Shown here piece by piece: positions 8,502-17,443 of a stretch of 64,000 bases of DNA (position 1 is the first letter of the stretch; the number at the start of each line of letters is the position of its first letter). The stretch is from Polyangia bacterium (lineage in GTDB: Bacteria > Myxococcota_A > Polyangia > Nannocystales > Nannocystaceae). Both the position numbers and the translations under genes were made by a program. Under the pieces are notes generated by a model, which saw nothing but the letters and a program-made list of their open reading frames with translations, made no database searches and had not been told where the DNA came from. The stretch is taken from contig JAUHWG010000002.1 in assembly GCA_030424595.1 (NCBI GenBank), positions 1-64,000 of the forward strand, written 5' to 3'.

Positions 8502-9749
8502 GTGGCCCAGCGTAGGGTAGCAGTCACAGGCCTCGGTGTTATCAGCCCGCTAGGCGTCGGGATCGAGGACAATTGGCGCAGGCTCTGCGCTGGTGACTCG
8601 GGCATCGGCCCGATCACTCGCTTCGATACGACCGACTACGCGGCGAAGATCGCCGGTGAGGTCAAGGACTTCGACACCACCCGGTGGTTCGCCAAGCGCG
8701 AGCTCCGGCAGATGGACGTCTTTATCCAGTACGCGGTCGCCTGCGCGGCGATGGCGGTGGAGCAGGCCGGTCTGGATCGGGATCCGCCGGTGCCGGAGCG
8801 CTGCGGCGTCTACGTTGGCGCCGGCCTCGGCGGGATCACGACGATCGAAGCGACGATCCACACCCTGCGCGAGAAGGGCCCCCGCCATGGCATCAGCCCG
8901 TACTTTGTCCCCGCGCTGATCATCAACCTTGCGAGCGGGCAAATCTCGATGCGCCACAACTGCAAGGGACCGAACATGGGCCACGTCTCGGCCTGTGCCA
9001 CGGGGGCGCACTCCATCGGCGAGGCTGCGCGCATTATCGCCTACGGCGAGGCGGACGTGATGATCGCCGGCGGTACGGAGTCGACGGTGACCCCGGTCTC
9101 GATCGGCGGGTTCGCCTCGGCGCGAGCCCTCAGCACCCGCAACGATGATCCCCAGGGGGCCTCCAGGCCCTTCTCGGCGAGCCGTGACGGCTTCGTCCTC
9201 TCCGAGGGCGCGGGCGTCATGGTCCTCGAGGCGTGGGAGCACGCGAAGGCCCGCGGCGCGCCGATCCTCGCCGAGCTGGTCGGCTACGGCCGCAACGCCG
9301 ACGCCCATCACATCACCCTGCCGTCGCCCGACGGTGAGGGCGCCCAGCGTTGCATGCGCCTCGCGCTCGCGGACGCTGGCCTCGCGCCGGAGGCGGTCGG
9401 CTACATAAACGCCCACGGGACCTCGACCGCCGCCGATGCGATCGAGACCAAGGCGATCCGCGAGGTCTTCGGCAAGCACGCCTACAACGGCCTCGCGGTC
9501 TCGTCGACGAAGTCGATGACCGGTCACCTCCTCGGCGCCGCTGGCTCCTTTGAGTCGGCGGCTTCGATCATGACCCTCCGTGAGGGCGTGATCCCGCCGA
9601 CGATCAACCTCACCGATCCCGACCCGGACTGCGATCTCGACTACGTGCCCCTGGAGGCCCGCAGGATCGACGCCGAGTACGCGATGTCGAATTCCTTCGG
9701 CTTCGGCGGGACCAACGCTGCGCTGATCTTCCGGAGGGTCGCCTCGTGA
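8502..9749 (+). CDS. fabF: 3-oxoacyl-ACP synthase II
   Basis: FabF is the elongating beta-ketoacyl-ACP synthase. The 415-residue product has the active-site Cys motif [11 protein letters not shown], then the two His motifs NAHGTSTAA and [14 protein letters not shown], and the C-terminal [14 protein letters not shown]. It starts with GTG 11 nt after the acpP stop and overlaps rpiB (GTGA). With no fabH in this operon, initiation must depend on an enzyme encoded elsewhere. Confidence 0.97.
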   Translation: MAQRRVAVTGLGVISPLGVGIEDNWRRLCAGDSGIGPITRFDTTDYAAKIAGEVKDFDTTRWFAKRELRQMDVFIQYAVACAAMAVEQAGLDRDPPVPERCGVYVGAGLGGITTIEATIHTLREKGPRHGISPYFVPALIINLASGQISMRHNCKGPNMGHVSACATGAHSIGEAARIIAYGEADVMIAGGTESTVTPVSIGGFASARALSTRNDDPQGASRPFSASRDGFVLSEGAGVMVLEAWEHAKARGAPILAELVGYGRNADAHHITLPSPDGEGAQRCMRLALADAGLAPEAVGYINAHGTSTAADAIETKAIREVFGKHAYNGLAVSSTKSMTGHLLGAAGSFESAASIMTLREGVIPPTINLTDPDPDCDLDYVPLEARRIDAEYAMSNSFGFGGTNAALIFRRVAS

Positions 9750-10195
9750 AGCTCCACCTCGGCTCGGATCACGGAGGCCTCGCTCTCCGCGCTCTGCTCG
9801 CCGAGGTGCTGAGCGCCGCCGGTCACGAGATCGTCGGCGTCGCCGGGCCGACCGAGGCGGGCGTCTCGGTCGACTATCCCGACGTCGCGGTCGAGCTGTG
9901 CGCTCGGGTTCTCGCCGACGGCCCCGGGAGCTGCGGCATCCTCATCTGCGGGACCGGGCAGGGCATGGCGATGTCCGCCAACAAGATCGCCGGGATCCGA
10001 GCCGCGGTCGTCAGCGACTGCTTCAGCGCCCGGATGGCCCGCGAGCACAACGACGCGAACATCCTCTGCCTGGGTCAACGAGTGCTCGGCGACGAGCTCG
10101 CGAAGCTCATCGTCGAGACCTTTCTTGCCGCAGAGTTCGAAGGTGGTCGCCACGCCCGGCGGGTCGCCAAGCTCGACGCGGCGGGAGGGTCGTAG
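9746..10195 (+). CDS. rpiB: Ribose 5-phosphate isomerase B
   Basis: RpiB interconverts ribulose 5-phosphate and ribose 5-phosphate; ribulose 5-phosphate is also the substrate of the downstream RibB reaction. The 149-residue protein has the N-terminal GSDHGG motif, the catalytic Cys in [13 protein letters not shown] and the [12 protein letters not shown] segment. It starts with GTG overlapping the fabF stop and ends 5 nt before nrdR. Confidence 0.95.
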   Translation: MKLHLGSDHGGLALRALLAEVLSAAGHEIVGVAGPTEAGVSVDYPDVAVELCARVLADGPGSCGILICGTGQGMAMSANKIAGIRAAVVSDCFSARMAREHNDANILCLGQRVLGDELAKLIVETFLAAEFEGGRHARRVAKLDAAGGS

Positions 10196-10200
10196 CCGGC

Positions 10201-10938
10201 GTGTTCTGTCCCGTCTGCCGCGGCCAGAGCACGAAGGTTCTCGACTCGCGCGACAGTCGGGACGGCGGAATCCGTCGCCGTCGCCAGTGTCTCGAATGCG
10301 GCCACCGCTTCACCACCCGAGAGCGGGTGGAGACCACCATGCCGGTGGTGATCAAGCGCAGCGGTGCCCGCCAGAATTTTGATCGCTTGAAGATCCTGAG
10401 CGGCCTCCAGATCGCCTGTCGCAAGCGGCCGATCGACGAGGACAAGCTCGAGGAGATCGTCCACGCGGTGGAGCTCTGGGCGGCGACCCGCGGCGAGAAG
10501 GAGATCCGCGCCGAGGAGATCGGCGGCAGGATCATGCACCACCTCTACGGGACCGATCAGGTCGCCTACGTCCGCTTTGTCTCGGTCTATCGCTCCTTCG
10601 ACACGGCCTCCGAGTTCGAGCGTCTGCTGGTCGAGATGGAGAAGGCGGAGCACGTCAGCGTCGACGGTCAGCGCAACCTCTTCGAGTTCGACAAGGCGGG
10701 CAGGGCGGTCGCCGTGGCGCCTGCCGAGGAGGAGTCGGCCACGGCTGCGCCGCGACGAAAGCGCAAGCGGAGGTCCAAGGCCAAGCCGAAGTCCCAGCCG
10801 AAGGACCCATCCGCGGACCCATCCGCGGACCCATCCGCGGACCGATCCACGGACCGATCCGCGGACCGATCCGAGGCCCGATCCGAGGCCCGATCCGAGG
10901 CCCGATCCGAGGCCCGATCCGAGGACGGTCAGACATGA
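10201..10938 (+). CDS. nrdR: Transcriptional repressor NrdR with repetitive tail
   Basis: NrdR represses ribonucleotide reductase genes in response to bound ATP/dATP. The N-terminal zinc ribbon (MFCPVCRGQ, then CLECGHRFTTRER) and the ATP-cone domain are intact up to about residue 160. Beyond that the protein is unusual: 245 residues against the normal 150-160, with a basic PRRKRKRRSKAKPK segment and then ten DPSA/DRSA/ARSE tetrapeptides encoded by a 12-bp tandem array. It starts with GTG and overlaps ribD by 4 bases. Confidence 0.95.
   Translation: MFCPVCRGQSTKVLDSRDSRDGGIRRRRQCLECGHRFTTRERVETTMPVVIKRSGARQNFDRLKILSGLQIACRKRPIDEDKLEEIVHAVELWAATRGEKEIRAEEIGGRIMHHLYGTDQVAYVRFVSVYRSFDTASEFERLLVEMEKAEHVSVDGQRNLFEFDKAGRAVAVAPAEEESATAAPRRKRKRRSKAKPKSQPKDPSADPSADPSADRSTDRSADRSEARSEARSEARSEARSEDGQT
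10804..10923. repeat. Ten 12-bp tandem repeats in nrdR
   Basis: Ten units of 12 bp lie in frame at the 3' end of nrdR. The first three encode DPSA, the middle ones DRST/DRSA/DRSE, and the last four are identical and encode ARSE. Units drift gradually along the array, as expected from replication slippage. Copy number is a multiple of 3 bp, so changes keep the frame. Confidence 0.92.
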
Positions 10939-12038
10939 GCGACGATCGTCCCGAGGACGAGCGCTGGATGGGGCTCGCCCTCCGCCTCGCACGTCACGGT
11001 ACGGGCTCGACGTACCCCAACCCCTGCGTCGGCGCGGTCGTCGTGAAGGGGGGGAAGCTCGTCGGTTCGGCCTGCTCCGCCGCGACCGGGGGGCCCCACG
11101 CCGAGGTTCGAGCGCTGCGCGAGGCCGGGGATGAGGCCCGCGGGGCGTCGGTCTATGTCACCTTGGAGCCCTGCTCGCACTTCGGTCGCACGCCGCCGTG
11201 CACGGGCGCGCTGATCGAGGCCGGCGTCGCCAAGGTGGTCTACGGCGTGGCGGACCCCGCCGGACACGCCAGCGGACGGGCGAAGGACACGCTCATGGCG
11301 GCCGGCGTCGAGGTCCGCGAGGGAGTGCTCGGCGAGCGCTGTCGCCGGGTCCACGGCCACTACATCCACCACGAGACGACCGGTCGGCCCTTCGTCGCGC
11401 TCAAGTCGGCGACCTCGCTCGACGGTCGGATCGCGACGGCGTCCGGCGACAGCCGCTGGATCACAGGCGAACCTGCGCGGGCCTACGTCCACCGTCTCCG
11501 GGCGCGCTACCACGGGATCGCGGTCGGCGTAGGCACCTTGCTCGCCGACGATCCGCGGCTCAACGTCCGCCTGGTCCAGGGCGTGGATCCCCTGCCTGTC
11601 CTCTTCGACACCCAGCTGCGGAGTCTCGCCGCCGATCCGAGGCCCCGCCTCCTCCGCGCCGGAACCCTGGTCATCCACGGCCCCGACGCCCCCGCGGCGC
11701 GGCGAGAGGCGCTCGCGTCGACCGGGGCCGAGGGCGTCGAGGTCGAGCTCGGCGAGAACGGATCGGTCAGCGCTCCGGCGGCGCTCGAGGCCCTCGGCGA
11801 GCGGTCGATCCGCTCGCTCCTCGTCGAAGGGGGCGGGCAGCTCCTCGCCTCGTTCGTCGCCGCTGAGGCCTGGCAGCGGTGGTTTTACTTCCAAGCGCCG
11901 CGCTTCCTCGGCGATGGGGTCCCCGTTCTCGGAGGTCTCGGCTGGCCGAGCGTCGCGCAGGCTCCGCATCCAGCCGTCGTGCGACGACGCCGCCTCGCGG
12001 ACGATCTCCTGACCGTCCTGGCGCCGCGTCGCGGCTGA
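10935..12038 (+). CDS. ribD: Bifunctional riboflavin deaminase/reductase RibD
   Basis: RibD performs the second and third steps of riboflavin synthesis: deamination, then reduction of the pyrimidine intermediate. The N-terminal deaminase domain (residues 1-145) has the zinc motif HAEVRAL and PCSHFGRTPPC. The C-terminal reductase domain starts at KSATSLDGRIA. Length (367) is normal. It overlaps nrdR by 4 bases and is followed by ribE after about 75 bp. Confidence 0.96.
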   Translation: MSDDRPEDERWMGLALRLARHGTGSTYPNPCVGAVVVKGGKLVGSACSAATGGPHAEVRALREAGDEARGASVYVTLEPCSHFGRTPPCTGALIEAGVAKVVYGVADPAGHASGRAKDTLMAAGVEVREGVLGERCRRVHGHYIHHETTGRPFVALKSATSLDGRIATASGDSRWITGEPARAYVHRLRARYHGIAVGVGTLLADDPRLNVRLVQGVDPLPVLFDTQLRSLAADPRPRLLRAGTLVIHGPDAPAARREALASTGAEGVEVELGENGSVSAPAALEALGERSIRSLLVEGGGQLLASFVAAEAWQRWFYFQAPRFLGDGVPVLGGLGWPSVAQAPHPAVVRRRRLADDLLTVLAPRRG

Positions 12039-12112
12039 TCGAGGCCGCGACAGCAAAGCTCACGCGACCACTCGCCTGCGGAGCGCGGGGCTTTTGTGTC
12101 ATAACCCCGCCT

Positions 12113-12772
12113 ATGTTCACGGGCCTGGTCCAGAGCGTCGGCACGATCGCGGGGATCGAGGCGCGCGCGCAGAGCAAGCGCCTGCGGATCGCCGCGCAGC
12201 TCCGACCCGAGGACCGGATCCTCGGGGCGAGCGTCGCGGTCTCCGGGGTCTGCCTGACCGTCGTCAGCGCCACCGCCGAGTCATTCGAGGTCGACGCGGC
12301 CTTCGAGACCCTCGCCAAGACCACGCTAGAGTCCTTCCGCGTGGGGACCGCGGTGAACCTCGAGCCCGCCCTCCGGGTCGGCGATGCGCTCGGGGGTCAC
12401 TTGGTCTCCGGGCATGTCGACGGCGTCGGTCGGCTGCGCAGCCGCGGGCCCCGTGGTGACGCGATCCTGATGTGGTTCGACGTACCCGCGGAGCTCCGCC
12501 GCTTCATCGCCGAGAAGGGATCGATCTGCATCGACGGGATCAGCCTGACGGTGAACGAGATCGACACGTCCGGCTTCGCTGTCGGTCTTATCCCCCACAC
12601 CCTGAGCGTGACGACCCTCGGCGATCGCCGGGTCGGCGATCACGTCAACCTCGAGGTGGATCTGATCGCGCGCTACGTCGAGCGGCTGGTCCGCGCCGAG
12701 AAGGATGACCCCGCAGGAGGGGTCACCTGGGCGACCCTCGCCAAGTCTGGCTTTGGCGGTCCCAAGCGCTGA
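12113..12772 (+). CDS. ribE: Riboflavin synthase, alpha subunit
   Basis: This enzyme dismutates two lumazines into riboflavin and the pyrimidinedione. The 219-residue product starts MFTGLVQSVG and has two tandem lumazine-binding repeats, each with its signature: GHLVSGHVDGVG in the first half and GISLTVNEI with IPHTLSVTTL in the second. There is no clear Shine-Dalgarno. A CATAAC hexamer lies 7 nt before the ATG (12100-12105), so the mRNA may be leaderless or nearly so. Confidence 0.96.
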   Translation: MFTGLVQSVGTIAGIEARAQSKRLRIAAQLRPEDRILGASVAVSGVCLTVVSATAESFEVDAAFETLAKTTLESFRVGTAVNLEPALRVGDALGGHLVSGHVDGVGRLRSRGPRGDAILMWFDVPAELRRFIAEKGSICIDGISLTVNEIDTSGFAVGLIPHTLSVTTLGDRRVGDHVNLEVDLIARYVERLVRAEKDDPAGGVTWATLAKSGFGGPKR

Positions 12773-12816
12773 CTGGCCGGCCGATCCCCACCAACCAAAG
12801 AGTCGAAGGAAAGAGC

Positions 12817-13974
12817 ATGAGCGACGCCAAACTAGCCCACGTCGAGCGCTGCATCGACATCATCCGCAAGGGCGGGATGATCATCCTCGTCGATGACGAG
12901 GACCGTGAGAACGAGGGCGACCTCGTCATCGCAGGCGAGCACTGCAACAGCGAGCACGTCAACTTCATGTGCCGCGAGGGACGGGGCCTCATCTGCCTCT
13001 CCCTGACCGCTGAGCGGGTCGCGGAGCTCGAGCTGCCGATGATGGTCAAGACCGACGCCGGCAGCATGGGCACGGCCTTCACCGTGTCGATCGAGGCGCG
13101 CCGCGGCGTGACGACCGGCATCTCCGCGGCCGATCGTGCCGAGACCATCCGCGTGGCCTCGGACGCCCGCTACGGCGCCGCGGACATCGTCTCTCCCGGC
13201 CACATCTTCCCGCTCCGGGCCCAGCCTGGCGGCGTCCTGGTCCGCTCGGGGCACACAGAGGGCTCGGTCGACCTGGCCCGTCTCGCCGGTCTTCGCCCCG
13301 CCGGGGTCATCTGCGAGATCATGCGCGATGACGGTGAGATGGCGCGGATGGACGACCTCGAGGTCTTCGCCCAGCGCCACGAGCTCGAGATCCTGTCGAT
13401 CGCCGACCTCATCGCCTATCGGATGCAGCGCGAGATCCTGGTCGAGCGGGTCGCGAAGGCGCCGCTCAGCTCGGAGCTGCTCGGGCTCTCCGAGGCCGAC
13501 GGCTGGACGATCCGGGTCTTCCGCTCGCGGGTCGAGCCCCGCGTCGACTATGTGACGCTGAGCAAGGGAGAGCTGGAGCAGAGCGGCGAAGGCGACGACG
13601 CGATCCTCTGCCGAGCGCAGCGGGCCAACCTGCTCGGCGACGTCTTCGGGCTCTCGTCGGACAACTCCTCGGCTCGAATGCGCGCGGCCGTGCGCCAGAT
13701 CGAGGAGGCCGGTCGCGGTGTGTTCCTCTACGTGGTCGGCTCGAACGTCTCGAGCATCGACCTCAGCTCGTCCGGAGATCGACGTGAGCCGCGGCCGCTG
13801 CCGAAGCCCGCCGAGGCTGGCTTTCGCGAGTTTGGCCTCGGGGCGCAGGTGCTCAAGAGCCTCGGGATCCGTAGGATTCAGGTCATGACCAACAACCCGC
13901 GGAAGATCATCGGTCTCGAGGGCTACGGCATCGCCACCCTCGGGTCGGTCCCCTTCGGAGACAGCGCCTCGTGA
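12817..13974 (+). CDS. ribB: RibBA: DHBP synthase with degenerate GTP cyclohydrolase II domain
   Basis: The N-terminal domain (about 1-205) is an intact 3,4-dihydroxy-2-butanone-4-phosphate synthase with DDEDRENEGDLVIA, GISAADRAETI and GHTEGSVDLARLAGL. The C-terminal domain has the GTP cyclohydrolase II fold by position (GDVFG; LGAQVLKSLGIRRIQVMTNN), but the zinc motif is destroyed. Where active enzymes have ECLTGDVFG followed by RCDCG, this one has ANLLGDVFGLSSDNSS, so all three Cys are gone. The protein probably does only the RibB reaction. A separate ribA is expected elsewhere. It overlaps coaBC by 4 bases; ribH does not follow. Confidence 0.93.
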   Translation: MSDAKLAHVERCIDIIRKGGMIILVDDEDRENEGDLVIAGEHCNSEHVNFMCREGRGLICLSLTAERVAELELPMMVKTDAGSMGTAFTVSIEARRGVTTGISAADRAETIRVASDARYGAADIVSPGHIFPLRAQPGGVLVRSGHTEGSVDLARLAGLRPAGVICEIMRDDGEMARMDDLEVFAQRHELEILSIADLIAYRMQREILVERVAKAPLSSELLGLSEADGWTIRVFRSRVEPRVDYVTLSKGELEQSGEGDDAILCRAQRANLLGDVFGLSSDNSSARMRAAVRQIEEAGRGVFLYVVGSNVSSIDLSSSGDRREPRPLPKPAEAGFREFGLGAQVLKSLGIRRIQVMTNNPRKIIGLEGYGIATLGSVPFGDSAS

Positions 13975-15257
13975 GCGCGGCGCGGCCCCGGGCGATCCTC
14001 TGCGTCGCCGGAGGGATCGCCGCGTACAAGGCCCCCGCGTTGGTCCGCGCCCTCACCAAAGAGGGCTTCGAGGTCCGGGTGTTGCTCACCGACGCTGCCC
14101 GGGCCTTCGTCAGCGAGCTCTCGCTGGCCTCGGTCTCGGGCCATCCAGTTCGGAGCCGCCTCCTCGACGCGAGCGAAGAGGGGACGATAGGTCACATCGA
14201 GCTCGCGGACTGGGCCGACCTCATCATCGTCGCCCCGGGCACCGCCAACCTGATGGCCCGCGCAGCTCACGGGCTCGCGGATGACCTCGTCTCCTGTGTT
14301 CTCCTCGCGACCACGGCCCCCGTGCTCTGGGCTCCGGCGATGAACACCAACATGTGGCGGCACCCGGCGACCCAGGAGAACCTGGCGACGCTGAGGTCCC
14401 GCGGGGCGCACGTCATCGGCCCGGGCAGCGGCGATCTTGCGTGTGGCTGGGTCGGCGAGGGGAGGATGACCGATCCCCCGGAGATCGCAGCGCAGGCGCG
14501 GCAGATCCTCCAGCCGAGGAGCCTGTGGTCGGGTCGACGTGTGCTGGTCTCGGCGGGGCCGACCCGTACCTACATCGATCCCGTCCGTTTCATCGCCAAC
14601 GCGTCGACCGGGGCGATGGGGTTCGCGCTCGCCGAGGCCGCGGCGGCGCTCGGCGCTGAGGTTACGCTCGTGGCGGGCCCCGTCGACAGGCCGACCCCGC
14701 CGGGGGTCACCCGCGTCGACGTCGAGACCGCGGGAGAGATGCACAAGGCGCTCTCAGAGCAGCTCGCCTCGGATCCTGTGGATCTTGTCGCGATGGTCGC
14801 CGCCGTCGGCGATCTTGAGCTCGACGGGGCGTCGGAGAAGCTGCCGAAGACCGAGCTGCTCGCTCGCCTCGGCAGAGCCCGCTGGCGTCAGGGGGTCGAC
14901 ATACTCGCGAGCCTCACCGCCGCTGCGGGCCCGCAGACCCGCTTCCTCGGCTTCGCCGCCCAGACCGTCGATGGCGATGGGGCGGAGGTCGAGGCGGAGC
15001 TCGTCCGTCTCGGCGAGGCCAAGCTGGCGTCCAAGGGCGCCGACGCGGTCTTCGTCAACCGTGTCGGGGTTGCGGGGCTCGGCTTCGCGAGCGCGACCAA
15101 CGGTGGGACGCTGATACTCTCGGAGAAGCTCGCAGGCGCAGGCCCGCGCCTTCGGCCCTCGGGACCTCCGATTCCGAAGCCTGCGCTGGCTGTGTGGCTC
15201 TTGGGACAGCTTGGCGAGGCGCTCTGGCCGGAGGCGGAGGCGGAGAGGGATGGCTGA
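13971..15257 (+). CDS. coaBC: Bifunctional CoaBC (PPC synthetase/decarboxylase)
   Basis: CoaBC makes 4'-phosphopantetheine from 4'-phosphopantothenate and cysteine, the source of CoA and of the ACP arm. The N-terminal flavin decarboxylase (CoaC) shows HIELADWADLIIVAPGTANL, PAMNTNMW and the Cys loop GDLACGWVGEGRM. The C-terminal synthetase (CoaB) shows AGPTRTYIDPVRFIANAS and the AAVGDLEL/KLPK segment. Its 428 residues are near the usual length. GTG start, overlapping ribBA by 4 and the UDG gene by 8 bases. Confidence 0.95.
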   Translation: MSAARPRAILCVAGGIAAYKAPALVRALTKEGFEVRVLLTDAARAFVSELSLASVSGHPVRSRLLDASEEGTIGHIELADWADLIIVAPGTANLMARAAHGLADDLVSCVLLATTAPVLWAPAMNTNMWRHPATQENLATLRSRGAHVIGPGSGDLACGWVGEGRMTDPPEIAAQARQILQPRSLWSGRRVLVSAGPTRTYIDPVRFIANASTGAMGFALAEAAAALGAEVTLVAGPVDRPTPPGVTRVDVETAGEMHKALSEQLASDPVDLVAMVAAVGDLELDGASEKLPKTELLARLGRARWRQGVDILASLTAAAGPQTRFLGFAAQTVDGDGAEVEAELVRLGEAKLASKGADAVFVNRVGVAGLGFASATNGGTLILSEKLAGAGPRLRPSGPPIPKPALAVWLLGQLGEALWPEAEAERDG

Positions 15258-16671
15258 GGACTACCGGCGCGTCGCGAAGAGCCTCGCCGTTCACCTGGCG
15301 CACCTCCGCGAGTACCGCGGTGTCCGCTTCGCCTCGGCGCAGCCCTGGTGGAGCGGGGAGCGCGAAGAACACCAGGAGCAACAGGAGCATCAAGGGGCGC
15401 ATGAGTCTCATGAGCCTCATGGGGTCGTCCCGGCGGAGCAGGCGGATGGGGTCTTCGCGGTTCCTGTCAGCGACCATCGTCGACCGAGCGGCTCTCCCGC
15501 TTCGGCCCACGACCCACCGCGCGATGCTCGTGAGATCCGTCCGACCGAAGCGGGAGCAGGGTCATCCGCGGGCACGACAGACGTCGAGCTAGCGACACCC
15601 CGTCGATCGGCGCAGCCGCTGGGGGCCGAGGAGCGAGGGCGACCAGCTTCGGCGTCTCCGGTCTCCCCCGGAAGACCGAGGCAATCACCGGCCGCCGTCC
15701 ATCAGGCACCGGTCTCCCCACCTGCGGGCCGAGGTGGACGGCAAGGAGAGGCGGTCGCTCGGGAGCGAGGCCCCTCCGCCGCGCAGACCCGGCCGCCGTC
15801 GCCAACGCGAGCCCGAGAAGCCTCGGATGCAAGGGCGCACGACCAACCTCCCGCTCCGAGACGGCCGGACATGCCTGGCCCCTCGCGGTCGTCGCCTCCC
15901 TCCGTCCACAGCGAAGGGGCGCGAGCCCGGGGTGCATCTCAGCCGCCGACCTCGGTCGCTCCTCCGGTCGCCCCCGCCGTCCGAGCTCCAGCGCCGAGGA
16001 CTGATCTGTCCGAGAAGACAGTCGACACGTCCTCCCTCCGGGCGAAGGCGAGCGAGTGGAGCGCAGGGAAGAAGCTCGCCTATCTCCGTGATCGGAGCAT
16101 CGGCGACTGCCGTCGTTGTGCCCTCGCCCAGGGGCGGACGAACATCGTCTTTGGCGTGGGCAACCCCGAGGCTGAGCTGATGTTCGTCGGCGAGGCGCCG
16201 GGCTTCAACGAGGACCGCCAGGGGATCCCCTTCGTCGGCAGGGCCGGGGAGCGGCTCAACATCTGGCTCGACCTTCTCGGAGTCCCCCGAGGCAACGCCT
16301 ACATCGCCAACGTCCTCAAGTGTCGCCCGCCGAACAACCGGGACCCACACCCGGTGGAGGTCGCCCGCTGCTCGCCCTTCCTCCACGCCCAGATACGAGC
16401 GATCCAGCCGAAGGTGTTGGTCGCCCTCGGCCGCTTCGCGGGGAACTTGCTCTCCGGCTCCGAGCAGCTCGCGCTCCACAGGATGCGGGAGAGGGTACTG
16501 ACCTATCGCGAGGCGAAGCATGGGACGACGGTGCCGGTCGTCGTCACCTACCACCCCTCGTATGTTCTCCGGCAAAGCGGCGACGCTCCCCCTGGCACGA
16601 GCAAGGCGGACGAGCTCGTCCTCTCAGACCTGCGTCGGGCCGTCGGATTTTTGCGGCAGGGTCGGCCGTGA
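15250..16671 (+). CDS. Family 4 uracil-DNA glycosylase with long disordered N-terminus
   Basis: The last 210 or so residues form a family 4 (Fe-S) uracil-DNA glycosylase, which removes uracil from DNA. Seen are the CRRCALA and KCRPP/ARCSPF cysteines expected to bind a 4Fe-4S cluster, the water-activating motif GEAPGFNEDRQGIPFVG, and the HPSYVLR motif. About 255 residues before it are low complexity, rich in Pro, Arg, Ser and Ala, starting with a Glu/Gln/His-rich stretch. Such a tail is far longer than the 200-residue core family. The ATG at 15250 is chosen over an in-frame ATG at 15211. Confidence 0.88.
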   Translation: MAEDYRRVAKSLAVHLAHLREYRGVRFASAQPWWSGEREEHQEQQEHQGAHESHEPHGVVPAEQADGVFAVPVSDHRRPSGSPASAHDPPRDAREIRPTEAGAGSSAGTTDVELATPRRSAQPLGAEERGRPASASPVSPGRPRQSPAAVHQAPVSPPAGRGGRQGEAVARERGPSAAQTRPPSPTRAREASDARAHDQPPAPRRPDMPGPSRSSPPSVHSEGARARGASQPPTSVAPPVAPAVRAPAPRTDLSEKTVDTSSLRAKASEWSAGKKLAYLRDRSIGDCRRCALAQGRTNIVFGVGNPEAELMFVGEAPGFNEDRQGIPFVGRAGERLNIWLDLLGVPRGNAYIANVLKCRPPNNRDPHPVEVARCSPFLHAQIRAIQPKVLVALGRFAGNLLSGSEQLALHRMRERVLTYREAKHGTTVPVVVTYHPSYVLRQSGDAPPGTSKADELVLSDLRRAVGFLRQGRP

Positions 16672-16756
16672 AACAATCATCGTTGACCTCGTGAAACAAC
16701 CGGAGCCACGCACGCGAACGACGCGAGCGTGAGCGACGCGTGGAGCATTGTTTATG
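16668..16756. promoter_or_regulatory. Repeated GTGAAACAA motif upstream of the HU gene
   Basis: GTGAAACAATC (16668-16678) and GTGAAACAACC (16691-16701) are direct repeats with a 23-bp period, about two helical turns. A related inverted copy, CATTGTTTATG, is at 16746-16756. A GACGAACA/TGTTCGTC inverted repeat (16756-16763, 16782-16789) follows. The cluster looks like a binding region for a regulator of the HU gene; the protein is unknown. Confidence 0.4.
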
Positions 16757-16831
16757 ACGAACACGCGGAACACGCGGATGCTGTTCGTCGAGCATGACGC
16801 GAGGACGATCCCGTTCTCACCATGAAAGAGG

Positions 16832-16860
16832 TTGACGGTGACCGGACCACTTTCTAGAGT
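16832..16860 (+). promoter_or_regulatory. Promoter of the HU-like gene
   Basis: TTGACG (16832-16837), a 17-bp spacer and TAGAGT (16855-16860) form a good housekeeping promoter, with a predicted start about 25 nt before the ATG at 16892. Confidence 0.6.
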
Positions 16861-16891
16861 GCGAGGTCCTGCTTCGTGGGGACGTGAGAGA

Positions 16892-17443
16892 ATGACCAAG
16901 GCCGAGCTCATCGAGAAAATTGCGAAGTCTCGTACCCTCCCGCCGGACGTCTCCAAGAAGCTAATCCAACAGATCCTCGATCTGGCCTTTGATGAGCTCG
17001 GCGGCTACTTCACGCGCGCCCGCGTGACCAAGAAGCAGAGCCCGCGCTTCACCTATCCCGGCTTCGGCACCTTCACGAAGAAGCAGCGACAGGCGCGCAA
17101 GGGGGTCAACCCGCGGACGCTCGAGCCGATGCAGATCGACGCGAGCTTCACCGTCGACTTTCGTCCGGGGGTTGAGTTCAAGCGCACCCTCAACGGTGTG
17201 CCGGCGAAGACGAAGAGCAAGGGCAAGACCAAGGCGAAGGCGAACCAGCCCCTGCCGCCGCGGCTCGAGGTCGTCGAAGAGGAGGCGCCGCTGCGTGGCC
17301 TCCGGAGCCGCGATGAGATCGAGCTCGACTCCTACGACGCCGAGTACGATCCGAGCCTCTTCGGGGCGGCGCAGCCGGTGCTCCCCGAGCCGCCGATGCA
17401 GCGCGTTCGCGGTCGTCGCGCGAAGTCCAAAGACGTGGGCTAG
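16892..17443 (+). CDS. HU-family DNA-binding protein with C-terminal extension
   Basis: The first 95 or so residues are an HU/IHF-type domain (MTKAELIEKIAKSRTLPPD; FTYPGFGTFTKKQRQARKG; NPRTLEPMQI), a DNA-bending dimer with the Gly-Phe-Gly-type turn. The protein is 183 residues, twice the usual 90. The extension has a Lys-rich part (KTKSKGKTKAKA) and then an acidic/Pro part ending in RVRGRRAKSK. Histone-like tails on HU are known in several lineages; the role here is unknown. It has its own promoter and stands alone. Confidence 0.88.
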   Translation: MTKAELIEKIAKSRTLPPDVSKKLIQQILDLAFDELGGYFTRARVTKKQSPRFTYPGFGTFTKKQRQARKGVNPRTLEPMQIDASFTVDFRPGVEFKRTLNGVPAKTKSKGKTKAKANQPLPPRLEVVEEEAPLRGLRSRDEIELDSYDAEYDPSLFGAAQPVLPEPPMQRVRGRRAKSKDVG

